A stretch of 64,000 nt of DNA from NCBI GenBank assembly GCA_023238725.1, contig CM041531.1, positions 22,798,143-22,862,142 on the forward strand, given 5' to 3'. Source of the stretch: Scortum barcoo. Lineage: Eukaryota > Chordata > Actinopteri > Centrarchiformes > Terapontidae. Below the pieces are notes generated by a model, which was not told the origin of the DNA, did no database searches, and worked only from the letters and a program-made list of their open reading frames with translations. Positions 25,522 to 35,067 of this stretch are shown one piece after another. Each line of letters starts with the position of its first letter. Position 1 is the first letter of the stretch. The position numbers and the translations under genes are program-made.

Positions 25522-25625
25522 TTATTCTGTCTCTCTGTCATCCTCAGACCAGAAACAGCAGCAGATGTTTTTCTGCAGCCACCTGAGGAAACTGCTGAAT
25601 CCACACATTTTTTTCTTTTTGACTT
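25522..25625 (-). CDS. Exon E, Cys-rich C-terminal tail
   Basis: Acceptor CCTTTTGCTTTTTCAG, a strong polypyrimidine site. Two bases finish the codon left by exon D, then VKKKKMCGFSSFLRWLQKN and ICCCFWSEDDRETE, then TAA at 25524-25522. A lysine patch followed by aromatic, leucine and clustered Cys residues resembles a membrane-anchoring, acylated tail (inference from known Cys clusters beside basic and hydrophobic residues). The frame is intact here, unlike exon D. Confidence 0.55.
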
Positions 25626-25739
25626 CTGAAAAAGCAAAAGGAGGACAGTCAGTGCCTAAACTCACCACAGCAGAAAAAACAGTTAACCACAGTGTAAATC
25701 AACCTGGTAGCTCAGATTAGTATGAGTAAAAAGTCTTAC

Positions 25740-27219
25740 TTGTCGTGGTGCAGTGGGATTTATCCACCCTGACTGGCTGCTCCATGATGAACAGCTCATC
25801 CTGCACTTCAGTGATGACAGGATCTTCATCTGCGAGTATCTGAGGAGTTGGTAGCCACAGCAGAGTCTGGTTCTCTGGTGGGCTCCTCCCCCCTATGGTC
25901 AGGATGCAGGACTGAGGGTATGACCACAGCTGGAGGGCTCATAGGTGGTGAAGGAGTTGAAACCACAGCAAAGGTTGGTTCTGAGCTGGGCACTGACTCT
26001 TCCTCTGCTACATCCAAGTCAGTGTTGACAGAAGGTTCGGTATTGATAATTGGCTCATCCCGCACTTAAGTGATGACAGGATCTTCATCAGTGGGTATCA
26101 CAGGAGTTGGTGGAGTTGCAGCCACAGCAGACTCTAGTTCTCTGGTGGGCTCCTCCCCCCTATGCTCAGGATGCAGGACTAAGGGTGTGACCACAGCTGG
26201 AGGGCTCATAGGAGGTGGAGGAGTTGAAGCCACAGCAGAGTCTTGTTCTTTGGGGGGGGTCCTCATTCTTTCTCTCTCCATCCAGGACTGAAGTAGTGAC
26301 TTTAGCTGGATGGGTCACAGAAGGTGGTTCTGTGTTGGGTGTAGGCAGCTGCACAGGTTCAGCCTGTTTGGCAGTGATGACTGGAGGTTCATCATCAGCA
26401 ATCACAGGAGGTGATGGATCTCTGGTGGTCTCCTCATCCCTATGCTCAGGATCCAGGACTGAGGGTATGACCACAGCTGGAGGGCTCATAAGAGGTGGAG
26501 GAGCTGAATCCACAGCAGAGGTTGGTTCTTTGGTAGGTTCTTCATTTTTATTCTTGGCATCCAAGACTGAAGAAGTAACCTCAGCTGCAGGGGTCTCAGG
26601 AGGTGATGGAGCTAGCACAACAGCAGAGTCAGGCTCTTCAGTGGGCTCCTCACCCCTCCTCTCAGGATCCAGGACTGAGGGTATGACCACAGCTAGAGAG
26701 CTCATAGGAGGTGAAGGAGCTGGAACCACGGCAGATTTTAGCTCAAAGCAAGGTGCTGGCTGCTCTGCTGTTTCACTGGACACCGTAGTGACAGCCTGAG
26801 GCTGAAAGAGTGCACAGATCTCTCCTGCTGCAATTTCAGTGATGATCTTAAGCAAGGCTTCTTCTAAGCTTCTTCACCAAGACATCTTGGGTCTCACCCT
26901 GCTTAACCTTCTCCTGGATAGACAGGACCAAGTCATCTCTGATAGAGCGGGAGAAGGGGACCTGACAGTGCATGGAGGACAGAGCAGCGGAGACCTGGTC
27001 TTCAACTGCTTTGGTCACCCCAACAGCCATTGTACAGAGCTGCTGGGAGGGCATGTTGAAGGAGGTGGTAGGAGCAGGCAACCAGAAAGCCCTGCAGGAC
27101 TTTTGGAACCACCTCCATCACCACCTCCTGTGGGCCAAGCAGTTTGGGGCCATGGGCTTCCTGCTGCTGCTCTGTCAGGCTCCTGGCATATGTCTGCCTG
27201 GCTGATGATCTTGGGATGT
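25740..27219 (-). pseudogene. Exon D, helical domain and 36-residue repeats, broken
   Basis: Acceptor CTGTAACCTGCAG, donor ACGACAA followed by GTAAGA. It starts HPKIISQADICQE, changes frame, continues LTEQQQEAHGPKLLGPQEVV and VLQGFLVAC, changes frame again, then MPSQQLCTMAVGVTKAVEDQ through SIQEKVKQGETQDVLVKKL. An extra base leads into ALLKIITEIAAGEICALFQ. From 26735 leftwards come tandem units of 36 residues, typified by SAV, PSPPMSPPAVVIPSVLD, PEHRGEEPT and EPD. Units 1 and 2 are exactly 36 residues (26735-26628, 26627-26520); later ones vary and are interrupted by a TAA at 26068-26066 and a C8 frameshift. The exon ends DEDPVITEVQDELFIMEQPV and a short Lys/Thr-rich end. Such repeats are probably disordered and highly mutable. 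Function unknown. Confidence 0.55.
25840..26735 (-). repeat. 108-bp coding tandem repeats (36 residues)
   Basis: About six to seven diverged units lie head to tail. The first two are 108 bases each without indels; later units carry insertions such as PSPPVIADDEPPVITAKQ and a repeated DEDPVIT block. The DEDPVIT block appears twice, followed once by TAA and once by GAA. The period in multiples of three shows expansion under a coding frame in the past. Confidence 0.8.
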
Positions 27220-27331
27220 CTGCAGGTTACAGCCATTGAAAGTTTGTTTAGCAAAAACTTCAGATCACCACAGAGACATCACAACCAGCTGAATGTGAAC
27301 TGATAGTAAAAATGTGTCAAATATGACTTAC

Positions 27332-27426
27332 TGGAACTGAGGAGGGGCGGCTTCTGGGGAGCTGAGCAGCCATCTGGCTTCAAACTCAACGTCCCTCATC
27401 TTCATGCTGGTGTTTACCTCCCAAGC
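27332..27426 (-). CDS. Exon C of the repeat-protein gene
   Basis: Acceptor GCTTGTTTCAG, donor TTCCA followed by GTAAGT. It is 95 bases long: 31 codons reading AWEVNTSMKMRDVEFEARW, then LLSSPEAAPPQF, plus two bases (CA). The next exon supplies A, making CAA, Gln. No stop in the frame. The Met/Arg/Glu-rich portion looks helical. Confidence 0.6.
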
Positions 27427-27444
27427 CTGAAACAAGCATGAGGT

Positions 27445-27670
27445 ATCAGAATCAGAATCAGATTTATTGGCCAGGTATGTGTGCACATACAAGGAATTTG
27501 ACTCCATGGTTTTTACAGTACCCTCTCGTACTTAAAAGGTCAAGAAAATAGAAATAAATAAATAAATACATAAATGCAAATGCATTTTGTATGGCTTATG
27601 GATGGATAGCTTATGTACAGAATATACATGGTGATCAGATTTGAAGCATTTCAGATTTGAAGCATTACAA
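27445..27670. mobile_element. Dispersed teleost repeat in intron of the gene
   Basis: The segment starts with ATCAGAATCAGAATCAGATT and includes TTATTGGCCAGGTATGTGTG, ACATACAAGGAATTTGACTC and a (AAAT)n stretch at 27555-27572. This word pattern is a familiar fish interspersed repeat. I cannot name the class (SINE or LINE tail) from the sequence alone, and the right boundary is uncertain. Confidence 0.6.
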
Positions 27671-27739
27671 CAAAAATCAAGTGTAATGGTTGAGTTGATC
27701 TCAAACTATCATTGAGTCTGTTCAGACTTGTGGTCTTAC

Positions 27740-27797
27740 CAGCTTTAGAAGAGGCCTGACATCAGCATCATAGTCCTCCAGTTCAAACTCCCAGAGC
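27740..27797 (-). CDS. Exon B of the repeat-protein gene
   Basis: Acceptor TTCTCTTTGTTTGAAG, donor AAGCTG followed by GTAAGA. It is 58 bases long: one base finishing the Gln codon, then 19 codons, LWEFELEDYDADVRPLLKL. An acidic stretch is followed by a helical end. It closes in phase 0, as exon C requires. A small exon with both strong splice sites and the right phase is good evidence for a real gene. Confidence 0.6.
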
Positions 27798-27881
27798 CTT
27801 CAAACAAAGAGAAATCACAAACGTAATTTTCACTGTTCCTCTTCCTCATTTCAGACAGAGATATGGTCAGGTGTATTCCTG

Positions 27882-28638
27882 TGTGTAACCGGGTGGCAAA
27901 TTTACTATATAATTTCCCACTTAGGGTTAGAGGTTTATATATGACGTTATGAGTTCTTTATTCTTTCCCCCGACTGTAGCACTGTGTTCACTGAGTTTCA
28001 TTTTTTGGCCACTAGGTGGTATGAGGTGTATTGCACTACTGCCATTTTGCCAGGTACATTATGGGCATTTTTTCCTGTCGGCCGGGTAGTCGTGCTGGAG
28101 GTCTGCGGATCGGGTAGAGCGGAGTTTGTGCTGTGTGGAGTTACACCGTTGTGTTCGGGATGGACACACCATGCTATTCAAATATGTTACTAGAGAGACC
28201 GAACATGTGTTAAATTCATTTTCACTTTGTTCAAAGGTAAATGACAGCTTTATTGAGGCTTTTAATCTCCAGGGAGGTCTGCGTATTGTCAGAAAATATA
28301 TATGAATGTAAGTGTTACTTCACAATATGCAAGATGTAAAAGCCCAAGTATATGTGTGGGGTTTTGTGGTCACTAAAGGTGTATTTGACAACTTTATTGT
28401 TTTCTTTTAACAGCGGCCATAGCCCACTGCCGTATTTTCTTTGATTATATTTTTGTATTTTATTTATTTTTTATATCTATACTGATGCAGCCGCTAGCTG
28501 AACCAAAGTGGCTTTGTAAAAGGACTCACTCTGTTATGTGAGTCGTTTTTTTGTTGTTTCCAAGGGGGCAATTAATAAATTGAAAAAGCTACAAAGAGCC
28601 CCAGTCATTGTGTCCTGTGTGGTACTCCACGGGCTACA
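27882..28638. mobile_element. Candidate solo LTR in intron A-B
   Basis: A 757-base segment begins TGTGTAACCGGG and ends GGGCTACA, giving TG...CA ends. It is flanked by CCTG on both sides (27878-27881 and 28639-28642), a four-base duplication typical of LTR retroelement insertion. Inside are a TATATAA-like site near 27908 and AATAAATT near 28574, and no coding frame of note. No internal retroelement region is present, so it would be a solo LTR left by recombination. A four-base flank match can arise by chance, so the call is moderate. Confidence 0.5.
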
Positions 28639-28691
28639 CCTGGATTATGTGTTAGTGTGTATGTTTGTGTGTGTGAGAGAGAGTAACTCAC

Positions 28692-28808
28692 TGCACTCTC
28701 AATGTGCTTTTGCTCTCCTCAACCAGGAACTGAATAATGTCTTCAGCAGTCACCTCAGATGGTAGCTGGTTGTTCTGCTGAAGCCAAAAGCTCATACACC
28801 AGTTCAAT
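28692..28808 (-). CDS. Exon A of the repeat-protein gene
   Basis: Acceptor TGTATGTTTAG, donor GTGCA followed by GTGAGT. After one leading base the 38-codon frame reads LNWCMSFWLQQNNQ, then SEVTAEDIIQFLVEESKSTL. It ends two bases into a codon, which the first base of exon B (G) completes as CAG, Gln. The peptide looks helical and non-repetitive. An upstream exon with two overhanging bases must precede it; none was recognised between 28810 and 32000. Function unknown. Confidence 0.55.
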
Positions 28809-28809
28809 C

Positions 28810-30050
28810 TAAACATACAAGAGATTACAGGTCTTTATTTTAAAGTACACAACACCGTGTGTGAGATTTAATCTGCAGTTTGATTGCGTTGTAGATGTAG
28901 TTGTATTGCGTTGTAGACTCCTTTGCTTCCCTTTATATTCTCCATGGATATGTTGTTGCTGTATATCCAAATACAGAAAAGTCAAAGCCACAAGAAAAGT
29001 TTGCCACAATGCTTGCTCACTTCAACAAAACAACACGAGAGTACTCAAACACAGTTGATCTTCTAGCTACAAGTGAGCAGAGTGTGTTGAGGTTTATAAG
29101 GTCTGCAGATAGAATCTCATCTCACTCACACACACACACACAGATGACCAGGAAACATAATAAATACTATTAGCTATTATAATACACATTGAAATGTCTG
29201 GATACATGTGTTTATGATCTGATGGATCAGACATCATCTAATTTTTTATATCTTTACATTCAAACATAGATAGCCATAAAACACGTTCAGGTCCTCAGTG
29301 CATGTGTGCTTATTTTTTGCATTACTAAATATTGTTATTACACAAAATATTTATTTGAAGGATTTTCTTACTAGACAATACTTTAGACTAAGAATCCTAT
29401 AATAAATACATTTTTAGTTCGTTACATTATGAATTTCATTCATCATATTAATTATGGCAAAATGAGACAGGATGGAACATTTAGAGTCAAAATCAGGTTC
29501 CAGCTAAGTGACTGTATGGCACTGCAACATATTGCAAAGCTTACTTATTACAAGTAAAACTCCCCAAAAATAATAATTCATTATTCAGATGAACATATCT
29601 ATGAATTAGCTGCCAATTGTACAATACTGGCCAAGGTACTGTCTGAGTAGTTGTAGTATTAGTAATATATATTATTACATTAGAAGGATCAAAGTGTGAT
29701 GGAACTAGATCACAAAATCAGGGCTTGTTTAGCTCAGTAAAGTTTATATTCATTTAGATATATGAAAAAAGGAAGCAATCATTCAGTCATGTAGTCTGTA
29801 TTAACACTATAAACACATGCATAAACACATTAACACTGAGAAAGATTAATTTCTCAATTTTATGAATGTAATTTTTTTTTTATCATCTGCTGGAGTCTGC
29901 AGGTTCCAGTTTTTTTTTGTTTTAATTGTTTTTATTATTATTATTTTATTATTATTACTATTATTATAAAAGCTTTTACAAAATATATCAACCTTATGTA
30001 GATCACTTGAAAATAATTTCTCATAACTTTTATGGTAAGTATAATCTTAT
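28810..30050. other. Non-coding AT-rich stretch, no gene seen
   Basis: A short CA run lies at 29125-29141 and an ATT-rich run near 29930-29970. The frames at 28861-29173 have no recognised domain. An upstream exon of the minus-strand gene was looked for here and not found. Confidence 0.45.
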
Positions 30051-30051
30051 A

Positions 30052-30307
30052 CAGAGCCGGCTCTTGGTATAGACCATATACGCGGTTGCCTAGGGCGCCA
30101 CCTGCTGGAGGGGGTGCTGCTGCAAGCCCTCAGACCAAAAAAACCCCAAAACAATTAAAATAATAAATAAAATAAATAATAGTAATAATTTGCATCCCTG
30201 ACTGGTACCCTTCCCTCATGCTTTGTCTTGAAAATAAAAAATATGTGGGGCGGGGGCGCCAAACCATAATCTTACCTAGGGCACCAAAATGGCTCGTGCC
30301 AGCTCTG
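30052..30307 (+). mobile_element. hAT-like non-autonomous element
   Basis: The 256-base element begins CAGAGCCGGCTCTTGG and ends TGCCAGCTCTG, giving near-perfect 10-base inverted ends (CAGAGCCGGC against CAGAGCTGGC). The subterminal words CCTAGGGCGCC and CCTAGGGCACC are repeated near both ends. hAT transposons have short CAG...CTG ends of this kind. An eight-base target duplication is expected, but the flanks ATCTTATA and GTGCCATG do not match, so the insertion boundary or an end may have been lost. A partial second copy is at 22465-22559. Confidence 0.6.
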
Positions 30308-30454
30308 GTGCCATGACACACAAAGGGTGAAAAGGTGCTGTGGTCACTGGTATAAGAATATGTGTTAGCGTACGTTTTTATCACTACAAACTTGCTTTGG
30401 GACAGTTCTGAATCATTGCAGCTCTTGGATTTGATATACAGCCGTCAATACAAA

Positions 30455-30565
30455 GAAACTGAGGAGAGAGAGCGGTGTGACATGACCCAACAGTTGTGAG
30501 CTTAGGGCAGCACATCACAAGCATGTCACGGACCAGTAAGACACCAGGCTGCCCCGGTGAAGCTA
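30455..30565 (-). mobile_element. Decayed tRNA-type SINE fragment
   Basis: On the minus strand the segment starts CACCGGGGCAGCCTGGTG and continues with TACTGGTCCGTGACATGC and GTGATGTGCTGC. These words resemble the tRNA-derived head of teleost SINEs, but the box B sequence has decayed. No target duplication is visible. Confidence 0.4.
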
Positions 30566-31398
30566 TATTTAACAGTATACTTTGAACCAATCAGAAGCTG
30601 CCTCCCTTTTTCCCCTATACCACTCACACACATACACACATTCACACATTATCACACCCACACAGACACACCTGAACACATACACAACCCAGCTCGATTT
30701 ATAATAGTTGGCATGACCCTGCGCCCCCTCTCAGGGAGGAACTAAGAGAGTTCAAATCGTGGCCTAATTACGCCCCGCTCCGCTTCGCTCCCTCCGCCCT
30801 GTGCTCTCAGAAAGTAGAGCGCATGGTGCAGCACACACATCAGCACCAGCATGCACACATGCTCTGCTTTCAGAACAGACGGCCTGTTTCAGAATTAACT
30901 CCCCTGTTTCTGACACACACGCACATACACACACTTCCACTGCTTTTTTTGCTTCTTTTTTACGACTTCTTTGCTTCTATCCCACAAATCTTGCCTTGTG
31001 TGGCACTCTATATCAATTACACACACACACACACACACAGACATACACTTGCTGGGTCAACCTACATTTTTCTCTCAGTGAGACTGTACTGGGAGTTCAT
31101 GAAGTGTAAATTCAGGTGTTTGAGAAGAAAAAAAACAAAGGAGATGTGAGTAATATAATATATATAATAATATCTATCTATATGTACACACAGTACACAC
31201 ACACACACACATATTTTTTTTAATTGATTTTTTTTTTTGTCCCAAGGCGTGGAGAGTCCCACATGTTTGAGCCAAAAGATCTCCAGCAGATGCTTTGAAG
31301 GACGTGATCAAACTCTAATACGATGCAAAACTTGAACAAGGCTGAACTTTTTGCCTGTGTGTTAGCCTGCTACTGCTACTAATGGAACAACCTCATAA
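30566..31398. other. Non-coding stretch, no gene seen
   Basis: CA-rich segments lie at 30626-30690, 30913-30935, 31019-31041 and 31185-31211, with T-rich runs near 31213-31238. The two overlapping frames of about 100 codons at 30801-31149 come from the CA runs and are rejected. Confidence 0.5.
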
Positions 31399-31623
31399 AG
31401 GGACTGTGTTTTTTTTATTATTTTTTTGGGGGGTTTCAACCCTTTATTATTATGGACAGGACAGCTGGAGAGAGACAAGAAAGAGAGGGGGGAAGACACG
31501 CAGCAGGGAATTGGCCCGAGGCAGGAATCGAACCCCAGGCCACTGCAGCCAGACTCAAGGGCTCATATATGGGCGCATGCTCTACCAACTAAGCTACCTG
31601 CGCGCCCAGGGACTGTGTTTTTT
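31399..31623 (-). mobile_element. tRNA-derived SINE with 16-bp target duplication
   Basis: Identical 16-base flanks, AGGGACTGTGTTTTTT, occur at 31399-31414 and 31608-31623. Between them, on the minus strand, lies a tRNA-like head: a box A-like TAGCTTAGTTGGTAGAGC and a box B-like GGTTCGATTCC spaced as in a tRNA. A C/T-rich body follows, and the element ends at the left flank in a short A/T tail. This is the classic structure of an RNA polymerase III-transcribed SINE inserted by LINE machinery. The near-identical flanks suggest a fairly young insertion. Confidence 0.9.
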
Positions 31624-32134
31624 AATGCAGGGCTAATATTGGTCTAACATGGCCTAAAGATCCATTATATACAAATGTAAGGGCTAAGTAGATGTGTCTT
31701 ATGGAAAACATTTGTGTATTTTATTTTATTATACTGACATCACCTCATCAGTATGTAACTTTTACATATTACACAGTGTTTACAGTTTAGTTGGAAAAAC
31801 ATAACTGAACCACCACATCTCATATTAAACATTTCTTATGTAAATGTGTTTAAATCATTTGCCCTTCTGTAAAAACCTATGATAACCTCCTCTGTGTCTG
31901 TTAACAACTGCTGCTGATCAATCATGGATTTTAATGATATAAACCAGGATTTAAGCTTAGTGATCACCACAAACAATTGTAAAATGTGTCAAATTTGGTT
32001 AAAAATGTTAAAAAACTTTTCTTTTTTGCCTCTGGATAGTGGCAGAATTAATTCTTGTAAAGAGCATTCTGAAAGTATTTAAAATAAATACTGAGCTATT
32101 CAACTATTCAGCAAGAGTTTTAGTGACAGCTTAC

Positions 32135-32369
32135 CAGCAAGCTCCAGCTTCCAGGAAACAGAAACAAAATCACAGTTCTGACTAATGTTCTTAACCATCA
32201 AAATGTAGTTGAAGGGGAGAAAAATAGAATCACTGGAGGCATAAAATGTTCCAGACCTCTCAATGTCACAACTTTCCAGACACAACGCTTTGGTTTGATC
32301 GCCTGACTGCGTTTGAGGAATGGTAAGCTTAAAGTTGTAAAAATCAGCAAAAGTTTGATTTTCATTCAA
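32135..32369 (-). CDS. Possible internal exon, receptor-domain-like, unknown
   Basis: A minus-strand frame is open for 78 codons up to a donor, GCTG followed by GTAAGC, at 32135/32134. Its right (5') boundary is uncertain: acceptor-like AG sites occur at 32328-32329 (CAACTTTAAG) and further inside, near 32309. The peptide includes ALCLESCDIERSGTFYASS, then IFLPFNYILMVKNISQNCDF and VSVSWKLELA. The alternating beta-strand-like pattern, two close Cys and NxS sites recall extracellular beta-sandwich domains of cytokine-type receptors, but this is an impression, not a match. It ends in phase 1, which does not fit directly onto exon A at 28808, so I cannot join it to that gene. Confidence 0.3.
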
Positions 32370-33028
32370 ACAAGCTCACACAAACACACAAATACACACA
32401 GGTTATAAGGTAATGTCTATCAGGGTGTGAGAAGAGAGCACACCTGATGAAAGAGAACAGGATTAAATTGGACACTGAGTGTTTGATAACTTCATTCCAT
32501 CTTCTTGCGTTTATGCCATATGCTTACTCCTCCTTCCCCCTCGGGTTGTTCACTGATACTCTGCACGTCTTTTCCACATTTGTCCCTCGGTTCAAACAAA
32601 GATTACAGTAAAATAAAATCAGAATAATGATACAGAGTGAAACGGGGAGAATGGGGGGAACAGAAATCCAAAGCCAGAGAGATATGCATTAAGTGTGAAT
32701 ATTGCGTGTGTGTTGGTGGGTGTGAGGTCTCGCTAGAGAGAGGGAGAGCGATTTGAATTGGCCCAGTGGAGTCGCAGCAACTCGACGGCTCTATTCTATT
32801 TTTGCCTTTTTCTCTGGCCAGACCCACAGGCTTTTCCCACAGAGCTGCCACAATACATACAGTACTACCTCCTCCATACATGTGTGTGCCTGTGCACATG
32901 CACACACACATGCGTGTGTATGTGCACGACTTTGACCTGTCCTTGAGAAGATGTGGCTTCCACTGAAACTGCCGGGAGAGAAGAAACAGAGAGAAAGAGA
33001 GAGAGAAAGAGAAATGGCAGGAGAAATA

Positions 33029-33097
33029 GGAAAGAAAGAAAGAAAGAAAGAAGAAGAAAGAAAGAAAGAAAAGAAAGAAAGAAAGAAAGAAAGAAAA
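33029..33097. repeat. (GAAA)n microsatellite
   Basis: GAAA units with a few GAA and AAAA variants, inside a wider purine-rich segment from about 32985. It can form triplex-type structures in principle. Confidence 0.95.
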
Positions 33098-33205
33098 GTA
33101 CCTCATTCAGTTTTTCCCTTATTCACTTTTTTCCTTTGTTCAGTGTGTGCTGCAGAGCTGGAGGTCGTGTGAGATGAACATGCAGAAACTGCTTGTGAAA
33201 GTGGT

Positions 33206-33236
<31 letters not shown>

Positions 33237-34762
33237 ACACACACACACGGAAATATATGATAAAGGATCTTTTATTGACACAGAGAAGAGCGTGTGTATT
33301 GTCATGTCCCAAGTCTTCTTAGATCATTTCATATCTGCAGTTTTACGTTTTCAGGCACACAAAGAAATCTCTCAACTTTGGTCAAAGAAATGTCTCTGAT
33401 GACTGTCTATAGATTTGTTATTTGTATGCAACATAAACACCCAGTCAAAGAGCAATACGTCTGTTCCAACGCATGATACTGAATTGATGATATTCATTAT
33501 AATTTGACTAAAAACATAAGAACATGGAACCAGCAACCACTGGCAAGTTTGGGCCCAAACTCAACACTTCCTCAGCAAACAGCCAGAAGAAGTTGTTTGT
33601 TTTTTTTTAATAGAAATTAGATTAAATTAAACTAGTTGATTTAAAACAGAACAGAGGGAGTCGAATTATTCCTGCACAGTCTCTTTACCTTTGTCTAGCT
33701 GTCTCTTTTTAACCCTTTGTTCACTCTCGCAAGCTCTTTTCCAGATTTCAGTGCGGTGTAATATGTCCCTGTCTCATTTCAGCGCTGTGCATGGCTTGAG
33801 AATGTGTTAATCTAATTGTTTCATGGACACATGCTTGTGAACTCACACATACTGTAAATACAAAGCCTTGCTCATGCATGTACACTACACAAACTAACTC
33901 TCAAACACACACACAGTCACAGCGGTCTCTTTGATGAGAATATGACAGGACAGACAAATGTGATTTGATTCTCTTTACCAGCAGACAAACAGCAACACTG
34001 ACTGCAAGTGGAGCTGGCGAGGTGGCACATCGCTCTGCGTGTGTGCGTGTTTGCTCTGTGTTGACATCTCACTTCAAGGAGCACAGACAGAGAGACTGAG
34101 ACTAAAGAATGGATGAGGAAGAGAAAGGGAGGTCAGCAGGAAAGGAGAGAAAAAGAGAGTAGAAAAAAATCTGAAAGTACATTTTCCTAGTACAGCATTT
34201 GTTTGCAGCGTCTTGCTTATATGTCACTGTATGTATGTGTGTGTGTGTGCTTTTGTATCTGATGACCTGCTAACTGGTCAGTTCTTGTAATCCACAAGAC
34301 AATGAAGTGATACTTTTTAAAATTACTTCAATTACCTTTAAAAAGATGAATCAATAACTGCAATTATTCCCGTTGGATTTAAATAGCACTCTACTGGGCA
34401 GACAACATTAAGTGTGTGTGTGCGTGTGTACATGCATGTGTGTGCACATCTGTTTCAGACACACACACATAATATATTTGTGTGTGTAAATGGATTCTTT
34501 TGGTAATTTGGCATCCATTATAAATGCACAGCAAATGTCTTTTTAAGCTGTTGGGGGTAATTACTGTTTGTATGAGTGTGTATCAACCCCCAGTGGTAGC
34601 ATGTGTGGTAAGCTTGTGTGTGTGTCTCTGCGTGTGTGTGTGCTCCATCCCTGAGGGAATTTTTTTTCCTGTTGAAAATCAACTGTCTATCTCTACAGCA
34701 GGCTGCCAATATTTCAGTCTGCTGTGTAATTAATTATTTATTTAATATGCTGTGCATGTGCA

Positions 34763-34765
<3 letters not shown>

Positions 34766-34807
<42 letters not shown>

Positions 34808-34808
34808 G
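34766..34808. repeat. (GT)n microsatellite
   Basis: About 18 GT units with a CG variant near the right end. Confidence 0.95.
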
Positions 34809-34872
34809 CCTTGAAAAGGAAGCTCTCATCTCATTCAGGTATTGATGTGCTTCAACCTTGAAGCCTTCCTTG

Positions 34873-34907
<35 letters not shown>

Positions 34908-35019
34908 CTACAGTATAGTACACCTGACTGAAGCAAAGCAAGGTGTAATGGAACTCAATTCATTGGGAAGCAGCGCTGAGAATAGATCACTCATTACTTG
35001 TCCCGAGGTCGTCTCTCTC

Positions 35020-35020
35020 A

Positions 35021-35067
<47 letters not shown>
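35020..35067. repeat. (CT)n(CA)n compound microsatellite
   Basis: CT units pass directly into CA units, the same compound form as at 575-624. Confidence 0.95.

Larger units (their letters stand above)
25522..28808 (-). pseudogene. Multi-exon repeat-protein gene, broken, unknown family
   Basis: Five minus-strand segments join with matching splice phases: 28808-28692, 27797-27740, 27426-27332, 27219-25740 and 25625-25522, ending in TAA. The four introns have GT-AG ends. Joined, they give an alpha-helical-looking N-terminal part, a helix-rich middle, tandem 36-residue Pro/Glu-rich repeats, an Asp/Glu-rich link and a short Lys- then Cys-rich tail. The beginning lies outside the five exons, to the right of 28808; I could not find the start codon. 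Exon 4 is damaged: frame changes near 27185, 27070, 26866, 26255 (a run of eight G on the plus strand) and 25850, and a TAA at 26068-26066 where the next similar unit has GAA. I do not recognise the family. It is either a decaying gene copy or a real gene in an indel-prone assembly. A candidate LTR sits in intron 1 and a dispersed repeat in intron 2. Confidence 0.6.
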
